A DNA stretch of 12,719 nt from JBGLNJ01 sp964353405 (GTDB taxonomy: Bacteria > Chloroflexota > Anaerolineae > Fen-1058), in NCBI GenBank assembly GCA_964353405.1, contig CAYGWJ010000036.1, forward strand, positions 1 through 12,719, in the 5' to 3' direction. The stretch's first letter is position 1. Each line of letters opens with the position of its first letter. Below, piece by piece: positions 6,471-11,768 of this stretch. The notes beneath the pieces are model-generated. The model was not told the origin of the DNA. It searched no databases and worked only from the letters and a program-made list of their open reading frames with translations. A program made the position numbers and the translations under genes.

Positions 6471-7264
6471 TGAGCGAACTGGTTGCGTTCGCACGTGGTG
6501 TGTTGACCTTCGATCATGCCACCTTTGCCGCGCACCTCGCCTCGCGCGACGCGCTCAAGCGCGGATTGTTGCTCATAGTGATCGTTGCGCTGTTGGCCGG
6601 GCTGTTCCCATTCTTGAGCGGGATCGCGTCCAGCTTCCGCCCCGTGGATATGGCCGCCGTCGAGCGCGACGTGGAAAAGCAGATAGAGTCAAGTATGCAG
6701 TTCAACCCTGTCTGGCAAGACGCCGAGTTCCAGCGTCTGTTCAAGGAATATTTCCAAATGGGTTTTGGGATTGCCAGGGATATTGTGGAACTCGGGCCGA
6801 ATGTGAGCTTCCTGCCCCCGTGGCTGGGACGCCTGATGCGTGCGTTCGGCGAATGGTTCTCTCAGCCGCTGGCATGGCTGGGTGCATGGGCGTGGTATGC
6901 GCTGTGGGTGACGCTGTTCGCCAGGCTGTTAGGCGGACGCGCGATGTTGGAGCGGATGCTGGCTGCCACAGCGTTATTCGTCGTGCCACACTTGCTGGAC
7001 TTGATCGGCGGCCTGCTGACGCTGCTCAGCGGCATTCAGGTGGCGGGCGCGTGCTTTGGGTTGCTGAACACGCTGATGGGCTTTGTCGCCTGGGCCTGGG
7101 GCATTGCCGTCTACGTCAAAGCGACGGCGGCGGCGAACGAGTTTAGTTTGGGCAAAGCGACCCTTGCCACCATCCTGCCGGTGCTGCTGGTTGTGTTGTT
7201 GGCAATGTTGCTGGCAAGTATGGCGGTGATCGGAATCGTCGTGTCGGCCGCCGGCACTCGATAG
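6467..7264 (+). CDS. Yip1-like multi-pass membrane protein (second of a tandem pair)
   Basis: The 265-residue protein starts at ATG 6467, overlapping the stop of the previous gene as ATGA. GGGAGG lies 6 nt upstream, and the adjacent ATG at 6470 is an equally possible start. Five hydrophobic segments are visible at about 32-53, 130-152, 162-190, 195-217 and 232-260, the usual Yip1 layout. It aligns with the upstream protein: ALKRGLLLIVIVALLAGL matches RIKRALVLIVAVGLLVGV, and FARLLGGRAMLERMLAATAL followed by FVVPHLL matches SARILGGKGSAGQTLACTAL followed by AVAPQLL. It has a long polar stretch between the first two helices (about 55-128). It is the last gene of the four-gene cassette; the next gene, lgt, has its own promoter 47 nt later. 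No transport or enzymatic motif is visible. Confidence 0.75.
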   Translation: MMSELVAFARGVLTFDHATFAAHLASRDALKRGLLLIVIVALLAGLFPFLSGIASSFRPVDMAAVERDVEKQIESSMQFNPVWQDAEFQRLFKEYFQMGFGIARDIVELGPNVSFLPPWLGRLMRAFGEWFSQPLAWLGAWAWYALWVTLFARLLGGRAMLERMLAATALFVVPHLLDLIGGLLTLLSGIQVAGACFGLLNTLMGFVAWAWGIAVYVKATAAANEFSLGKATLATILPVLLVVLLAMLLASMAVIGIVVSAAGTR

Positions 7265-7310
7265 ATTCATGCTGGTGATACGTGACGGAGCACGCGGCCC
7301 GTAACACGTG

Positions 7311-7319
7311 TGGTATAAT
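7311..7319 (+). promoter_or_regulatory. Extended -10 promoter of lgt
   Basis: The sequence TGGTATAAT matches the extended -10 consensus (TGn followed by TATAAT) exactly. No recognisable -35 lies 15-19 nt upstream, as is typical for extended -10 promoters. Transcription would start near 7326, leaving about 30 nt of leader containing the AAGGAGA site at 7341-7347. Confidence 0.6.
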
Positions 7320-7356
7320 GCGGCCCGTCAGATTGTCTTGAAGGAGAGAACATATC

Positions 7357-8187
7357 ATGCCTGGTCCGCTCGTTGCCTTTCGTCTGGGGCCATTGACGGT
7401 CTATTGGTATGGCATCATCATCGTAACTGCCGCGTTGATTGGCGGCTATGTGGCGGCTTTCGAGGCCAAGCGCCGGGGTGAGGATGAGGATCACGTCTGG
7501 AACATGCTCATCATCGTGGTCCTGCTGGGTATTGTCGGCGCGCGGTTGTATCACATCTTTTCCACCCCGGCCGGGGGCGACCTTGGCTGGGCCTATTACC
7601 GCGAGCATCCCGAAGCGATCTTTCAGATCTGGAATGGCGGCCTGGGCATCTTTGGCGCGGTCGCGGGTGGCGTGCTGGGTGTTCTTTTGTACACTTACCG
7701 CGCCAGGCTGAACGTCTTGCGCTACCTGGACATTGGCGCCCCGGCTCTGCTCATCGGTCAGGCGATTGGCCGGTGGGGCAACTATGTGAATCAGGAACTC
7801 TATGGCCCGCCCACCACACTGCCGTGGGGGCTCAAGATTGATGAGTTTCACCGCATCCCGCCCTTTAACGATTTGAGCGCGTATCCGCTTGAAACACGCT
7901 TCCATCCCGTGTTCCTGTACGAATCGCTGTGGAACCTGGTGGGCGTCGTACTGGTTCTGGTCACGGGCCGCAAGTGGGCCGGCAAGCTTAAAGAGGGCGA
8001 TCTGTTCTTGTTCTACCTGATCTGGTATCCGTTGGGAAGATTGTGGGTCGAGTCGCTGCGACCTGATGCCTGGAAGATCGGCAACATTCCCACGGCGCAG
8101 ATTATCTCGGTGGTGCTTATCGTCGTCGCAGCCGTGCTGCTGGTGGTGCGCCATCGCAGGCAGCCTCAAGCGCAAGCGGCGCAATGA
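7357..8187 (+). CDS. lgt: Prolipoprotein diacylglyceryl transferase
   Basis: Lgt transfers a diacylglyceryl group from phosphatidylglycerol to the lipobox cysteine of prolipoproteins, the first step in lipoprotein maturation in the cytoplasmic membrane. The 276-residue product has the usual seven-helix hydrophobic profile and length. It has the family signature GRWGNYVNQELYG (138-150), the WYG motif near the N-terminus (17-19), HPVFLYES (183-190), and a late GRLWVESLR (227-235) with conserved arginines. At the position where Escherichia coli has an essential His, the sequence reads GLGIFG (95-100), so a Phe is present; many Gram-positive and related Lgt proteins also lack that His. The start has AAGGAGA 9 nt upstream. 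The histidine kinase gene follows after 24 nt. The partial lipoprotein at the left edge is a plausible substrate. Confidence 0.97.
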   Translation: MPGPLVAFRLGPLTVYWYGIIIVTAALIGGYVAAFEAKRRGEDEDHVWNMLIIVVLLGIVGARLYHIFSTPAGGDLGWAYYREHPEAIFQIWNGGLGIFGAVAGGVLGVLLYTYRARLNVLRYLDIGAPALLIGQAIGRWGNYVNQELYGPPTTLPWGLKIDEFHRIPPFNDLSAYPLETRFHPVFLYESLWNLVGVVLVLVTGRKWAGKLKEGDLFLFYLIWYPLGRLWVESLRPDAWKIGNIPTAQIISVVLIVVAAVLLVVRHRRQPQAQAAQ

Positions 8188-8211
8188 GTTTTCATAACCC
8201 CGTTTGCTCGT

Positions 8212-10119
8212 ATGGACACTCGATCCCAGGATAGCTTGCGTGACGCGCTCGACGCGAGCGTGCGTGACAGTCTGCGTCCCGTTTCGACCGGACTGGCGAT
8301 GCTGTTTGCCTTGCTGGCGGTCGGTTACACGCTGGCGTTACCAGAAATTGTTGCCCCCATCTTGGTGAGCCTGGCCGGTGGCACCGCCGCCGCGTTTTTG
8401 GCCTTACGTGTCGTGCTGAGCCGGTGGACGGTCCCGCTCCGCCTGGCGAATTTGCTGTGTGCCGCCATCGCCGGGCTGGCTCTGTTGAACAGCCTCGTTC
8501 ACCTTTACCTCGCCTCCGATCCAAAACAGACGGCAAATCTCTTGCTGCTCGTCGTCGGCGCCGGATTTGTCTTTCTATCCGCGCGCTGGCTGGCCGTGGT
8601 GACCGTGGCCGCGTGGGCTGGATGGGGCCTGGGCGCGGCTCTCTCGCCCTCGTCGCCCGAATGGCCCTACTTTGGGTTCGCGCTCCTCGCCGCCACTGTC
8701 CTCTCGATTGCCGTTCACATCGTTCGAGTCCGTACGGTGCGGCGGCTCGAGTCTTTGCGGCTGGAGGCGGAAGCGCAGAGAGCAGAACTTGCCAGGACAG
8801 TGTCTACCGCCCGAGAAGCGCAACGGTTGGCTGAAAGGTTGAATGGCGTGGGCCGCGCGTTGACGAGCACACTTGACCTGACCCAAGTACTGGAGCTGGT
8901 ATTGGCGCACCTGGCCGGCATGGTGTCCTTTGATCGCGGCTCAGTCATGCTGGTGCACGGCAACGACGTGGAGATCGTCGCCGCTCGTGGCTTTCCGGCG
9001 CAAGCTCAGCCGCGCCAAATCCGCATCTCTCTGCTGGGCGAGGACAATGACATCTTTCGACAAATCTATCTGAGTCAAAAGCCGCTGTCCATCCCGGATG
9101 TGTCTCTGCGGAATGATTTTCAACATGTCCCCGGGCTGCCTCGGGCCCGCTCATGGCTGGGTGTGCCGCTCACCCGCTTCGACGTCGTCATCGGGATGCT
9201 GTCGCTCACGCGTGAAACATCGCATCCCTTCGACGATGATCAAGTGACGTTGGCGATGGCGTTTGCCGGCCAGGCGGCCATCGCTCTGGAAAACGCCCGC
9301 CTCTATGACGGGGTCACACGTGCTTACGATCAGCTCGCCAGGCTGGACCGCACCAAGTCCGATTTCATACGCATCGCCTCGCACGAGCTTCGTACGCCAT
9401 TGACCACTTTGCGCGGCTGCAGCCAGATCCTGGCCAACGATCCCACCATCAAGCAGAGCGCGTATCACCTGGAACTGGTGTCCGGCCTGCAGGCCGGCGC
9501 GCTGCGTCTGCACGAGATCGTCGAGAGTATGCTCGATATGGCCAAGATTGACAGCCGCGTGCTTCAGCTTGATCCCAAACCTGTGCCCCTGCAGGTTCTC
9601 CTCCAGGCTGTGCGCAGCACATTCGACAAGGCTCTGGTTGAGCGGCATCTGACCCTGAGGCTGGAAGACATGAGCCATCTTCCCGAGCTCCAAGCCGACC
9701 GCGAAGCTTTGCGCAAAGTCTTTTATCATCTGATTGGCAACGCCATCAAATATACGCCGGACGGAGGCGCCATCACGATTTCGGGCAAAGCATTGCCGGA
9801 CCAGGCCGACCTGTCCGAAGGCGGCATCGAGATCGTGGTGAGCGACACAGGTATCGGCATTGACCCGCGCTTCCACGGCATGATTTTTGAAAAGTTCTAC
9901 CAGACCGGGCAGATTGCTTTGCACTCGACGGGCAAGACCAAGTTCAAGGGGGGCGGGCCGGGGCTGGGGCTAGCCATCGTGCAGGGAATTGTTCAAGCGC
10001 ATGGGGGCCGTGTGTGGGTGGAAAGTCCCGGCTGTGATGAGCAGATTTGCCCCGGCAGCCAGTTCCACGTGGTTCTGCCGCTGCGGCAAAGCAAGCCTGC
10101 CTCTACTCCTTCAACTTGA
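8212..10119 (+). CDS. Membrane-bound sensor histidine kinase with GAF domain
   Basis: The 635-residue protein has about six membrane helices between residues 24 and 172 (a MASE-like sensor region not assigned to a family) and a coiled-coil linker at about 176-212. A GAF domain covers about 213-363 (start GVGRALTSTLDLTQVLELVL; end AMAFAGQAAIALENARLYDG). The HisKA domain has phospho-acceptor His391 in SDFIRIASHELRTPL. The HATPase_c domain has N-box Asn510 (HLIGNAIKYT), the G1 box DTGIGID (545-551) and the G2 box GGGPGLGLAIV (580-590). All catalytic elements are intact. No receiver domain and no partner regulator are in the window, so it is an orphan here. It starts 24 nt after lgt without an obvious Shine-Dalgarno sequence, so translation may depend on coupling to lgt. 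The last 17 nt overlap a convergent small gene. Confidence 0.95.
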   Translation: MDTRSQDSLRDALDASVRDSLRPVSTGLAMLFALLAVGYTLALPEIVAPILVSLAGGTAAAFLALRVVLSRWTVPLRLANLLCAAIAGLALLNSLVHLYLASDPKQTANLLLLVVGAGFVFLSARWLAVVTVAAWAGWGLGAALSPSSPEWPYFGFALLAATVLSIAVHIVRVRTVRRLESLRLEAEAQRAELARTVSTAREAQRLAERLNGVGRALTSTLDLTQVLELVLAHLAGMVSFDRGSVMLVHGNDVEIVAARGFPAQAQPRQIRISLLGEDNDIFRQIYLSQKPLSIPDVSLRNDFQHVPGLPRARSWLGVPLTRFDVVIGMLSLTRETSHPFDDDQVTLAMAFAGQAAIALENARLYDGVTRAYDQLARLDRTKSDFIRIASHELRTPLTTLRGCSQILANDPTIKQSAYHLELVSGLQAGALRLHEIVESMLDMAKIDSRVLQLDPKPVPLQVLLQAVRSTFDKALVERHLTLRLEDMSHLPELQADREALRKVFYHLIGNAIKYTPDGGAITISGKALPDQADLSEGGIEIVVSDTGIGIDPRFHGMIFEKFYQTGQIALHSTGKTKFKGGGPGLGLAIVQGIVQAHGGRVWVESPGCDEQICPGSQFHVVLPLRQSKPASTPST

Positions 10120-10339
10120 CCTCATAACGGCTCCACAGGTCGCCCAGGAGCACCTGTATTTCCGCAGCCGTGAGGTACGTGTCGAAGAGAAATCGCCAGC
10201 GCGGCGGTCCGGGCGCCCAGCCCGTGTAACTGCACACGCCGTATTCCATCAGCTTGGCCTGGATAGCCGAGCAGCCTCCCCAGGCGCCACCCCCGAAGAT
10301 GGTGTAGGTTCGGTTAAGGTCTCGCTTAGGTTTTTGCAT
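10103..10339 (-). CDS. Small protein of unknown function, convergent with the kinase gene
   Basis: I do not recognise this 78-residue protein. It begins MQKPKRDLNRTYTIFGGGAW, contains a Gly-rich patch followed by Cys23 (WGGCSAIQAKLMEYGVCSY), a Trp/Pro-rich middle, and an amphipathic C-terminal helix (TAAEIQVLLGDLWSRYEVKL). No membrane helix or signal peptide is visible. I believe it is real for three reasons. The third codon positions are mostly G or C, like the neighbouring genes. A good sigma-70 promoter reads toward it (10382-10410). An AAGGGA site lies 4 nt before the ATG. An in-frame TAA occurs a short way upstream, so the ATG at 10339 is the only reasonable start. Its last 17 nt overlap the 3' end of the histidine kinase gene on the other strand. 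It could still be a remnant of a longer gene. Confidence 0.62.
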   Translation of the reverse strand: MQKPKRDLNRTYTIFGGGAWGGCSAIQAKLMEYGVCSYTGWAPGPPRWRFLFDTYLTAAEIQVLLGDLWSRYEVKLKE

Positions 10340-10381
10340 ATTTCCCTTGCGGCTGGGGGACGCGACTTACCGCTACTGGTT

Positions 10382-10410
10382 ATTATGTCCTAGCTTCACA
10401 GATAAGTCAA
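10382..10410 (-). promoter_or_regulatory. Sigma-70 promoter of the small minus-strand gene
   Basis: On the minus strand a -35 TTGACT (10410-10405, 5 of 6 to consensus) and a -10 CATAAT (10387-10382, 5 of 6) are separated by exactly 17 nt. Transcription would start near 10375 and give a leader of about 36 nt before the ATG at 10339. It lies 19 nt from the edge of the palindromic element. Confidence 0.65.
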
Positions 10411-10428
10411 GTGCCAAGAGCAAATCTG

Positions 10429-10522
10429 CTGGTGACTACCCACAACTAGGTGGAATCCTCAACTTGTTGAGGCAGTGGGCCGAACAAGTTCGGGAGTCCG
10501 ATAAGATGTGGGTAATCACCAG
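10429..10522. repeat. 94-nt imperfect palindrome (MITE-like or structured element)
   Basis: The two 47-nt halves are inverted copies of each other, with 33 of 47 positions matching. The outer 16 nt match at 15 of 16 (CTGGTGACTACCCACA at 10429-10444 against TGTGGGTAATCACCAG at 10507-10522). An inner block AACTTGTT (10461-10468) matches AACAAGTT (10483-10490). Each half also holds its own small hairpin: CCTCAA-CTTG-TTGAGG (10457-10472) and CCGAA-CAAG-TTCGG (10480-10493). The pentamer AAATC flanks it (10422-10426 and 10523-10527), offset by 2 nt on the left, as a possible target duplication. It could be a miniature transposable element, a fused pair of insertion-sequence ends, or a regulatory structure. 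Confidence 0.8.
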
Positions 10523-10532
10523 AAATCCAGGC

Positions 10533-10561
10533 TTGTGTCGCGTCGTCTAACTGGGTATAAT
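10533..10561 (+). promoter_or_regulatory. Sigma-70-like promoter of the Tat-like membrane protein gene
   Basis: A perfect -10 TATAAT (10556-10561) lies 17 nt downstream of TTGTGT (10533-10538), a weak -35 that keeps the TTG. Transcription would start near 10568, leaving about 67 nt before the chosen ATG at 10635. It begins 11 nt after the palindromic element. Confidence 0.5.
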
Positions 10562-10634
10562 GACTTGCCGACCGTGAGGTTGGATATTGGTTATGAGTGT
10601 CGGACGCAGTATCCACGATACCTTGGAGGATGAG

Positions 10635-11609
10635 ATGGCAAGTTCGTCCCGCCAATTGGACACTGAACAGCGCCAGGCTTTGATCGGACACATTACCCGG
10701 CATCTGGATGAACAAGATGACCAGACGTTGATGCTGCTCGACGATCTCACGCGTCAAGTGCCACAGCGAGTGGAAGCTGTGACGGTGGCCAGGAACTCGA
10801 TTTCGCGGCGGCGATTTCTGACGGCAACCGTCGCCAGCGGATTTGTGGCGGTCACCGCCGGCGCAGTGGCGGTATGGCAATATGGCAATGGGCGCGGCCA
10901 GGAATTGAGCGATGATTTGGGACGGATGTGGGGCCTGGTGCGCCTGTATGAAAAGATGGACGAGCCGCAATTGGATCGTATCGTTGCGGCGGGCCTTGCG
11001 GCAATGGGTGCGCCGTTGGAAGCTCTGGCCTCTGCGGCTGATCTGGTGAAAGCCGGCGCACAGACTGCCGAGGATGCGCTCATCAAGTTCGGGTCGGCTT
11101 TCCCGACCATTCGCGCTGCGATTACATGGCTCGAGGGATTGGTGTCCGACTGGGCGCAGCGATTACACTTGCTCGAGGACGCCATTGGTCGTGCGCTCGA
11201 CGAAGTGAGTCCAATCACACAAGCGGTCGGGGGGTTCTTTAACTCCATCCTAAAATTGATTCCGCTGGGTGGCGGCCAGAAAATCAAAGAAGTGCTCGAT
11301 CGCATCGGCGAGATTATCACCACCATCCCGCAGGCGGTGGCCGATATTAACGTGAAAATCCTCACGCCGCTCCGCGACGAGTGGTTCACCGATGAGCCGG
11401 GCAAGGGATTGCAGGGCGAGTTGATCGAGCCGGTTATCACCAGGCTGCTGGACCCACTCGAGGCTCTGCTGGGGCGCGTGAGCGAATTGATTCGCCGCTG
11501 GGAGCCAGAATTGGTCGCGCCGACCCGGGCTGCATTGGATCGGCGCGAACGAGTCCGCCGGGAGATCGCCGAGTACAAAGTTCGCCTTGGTCTGCACGAG
11601 CCGCAATAG
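10635..11609 (+). CDS. Twin-arginine-like membrane-anchored helical protein of unknown function
   Basis: The 324-residue protein has three parts. An acidic and basic N-terminal region (1-55) is rich in Asp, Gln and Arg. A twin-arginine-like motif SRRRFLT (57-63) is followed by one hydrophobic segment (about 64-81, ending AGAVAVW). A long, mainly helical part (90-324) contains stretches such as IKEVLDRIGEIITTIPQAV and ends in a charged helix (RRERVRREIAEYK). No enzyme motif is visible. The motif fits a Tat signal, but the 56-residue n-region is unusually long, so an uncleaved membrane anchor is equally likely. The start at 10635 has GGAGG 5 nt upstream; in-frame TTG 10587 and ATG 10593 lack a good site. 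It has its own promoter and is followed by no convincing terminator. Confidence 0.78.
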   Translation: MASSSRQLDTEQRQALIGHITRHLDEQDDQTLMLLDDLTRQVPQRVEAVTVARNSISRRRFLTATVASGFVAVTAGAVAVWQYGNGRGQELSDDLGRMWGLVRLYEKMDEPQLDRIVAAGLAAMGAPLEALASAADLVKAGAQTAEDALIKFGSAFPTIRAAITWLEGLVSDWAQRLHLLEDAIGRALDEVSPITQAVGGFFNSILKLIPLGGGQKIKEVLDRIGEIITTIPQAVADINVKILTPLRDEWFTDEPGKGLQGELIEPVITRLLDPLEALLGRVSELIRRWEPELVAPTRAALDRRERVRREIAEYKVRLGLHEPQ

Positions 11610-11629
11610 ACGGCCGGTCTGGCGGTTAG

Positions 11630-11658
11630 TTGCCCAGAAACTCTAGTTATGGTATATT
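11630..11658 (+). promoter_or_regulatory. Promoter of the upstream ORF and surface protein gene
   Basis: TTGCCC (11630-11635) and TATATT (11653-11658) are separated by 17 nt, and TG precedes the -10 in the extended position (TGGTATATT). Transcription would start near 11665, giving a leader of about 100 nt before the surface protein gene, within which the 21-codon ORF lies. Confidence 0.55.
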
Positions 11659-11702
11659 GAGTACGAATGCGCCGTCGCTTCGTCCTGCCCAGGGAGTTTC
11701 GC

Positions 11703-11768
11703 ATGTTGGCCGTTGTCGTGCTGCACATCCAGAGGGTGCCCTGTTTTTCTCCAGGAGATTCCGAATGA
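11703..11768 (+). CDS. Possible 21-codon upstream ORF (leader peptide)
   Basis: This short frame starts at ATG 11703, with AGGGAG 6 nt upstream. It encodes 21 residues beginning MLAVVVLHIQRVPC and stops at TGA 11766-11768, overlapping the start of the next gene as ATGA. The next gene's AGGAG site (11753-11757) lies inside it, so ribosomes finishing this ORF would be placed at the next start. It may be a leader that couples or regulates translation of the surface protein. Chance occurrence cannot be excluded in such a short frame. Confidence 0.4.
   Translation: MLAVVVLHIQRVPCFSPGDSE

Noticed and set aside
6460..7146. Alternative plus-strand frame over the second Yip1-like gene
   Set aside because: The product is Arg/Cys-rich and lacks the hydrophobic segments; the overlapping frame has five clear membrane helices and a coupled start.
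7294..7328. 9-nt direct repeat GCGGCCCGT on both sides of the lgt -10 element (7294-7302 and 7320-7328)
   Set aside because: It is short and GC-rich in a GC-rich genome; one pair alone is not enough to call an operator.
7267..8184. 305-codon minus-strand frame opposite lgt
   Set aside because: It covers lgt almost exactly; lgt has all family motifs, and the antisense product is rich in Gln, Arg and Asp without any domain.
9151..9924. 257-codon minus-strand frame opposite the histidine kinase
   Set aside because: It lies entirely over the GAF, HisKA and HATPase domains of an intact kinase and shows no motif of its own.
10347..10550. 67-codon plus-strand frame across the palindromic element
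   Set aside because: No ribosome binding site, and it runs through both a promoter reading the other way and the inverted repeat; its composition is not gene-like.
10754..11728. 324-codon minus-strand frame opposite the Tat-like protein gene
   Set aside because: Its product is a Ser/Arg/Thr-rich low-information sequence; the plus-strand gene has a promoter, a ribosome binding site and a sensible membrane anchor.
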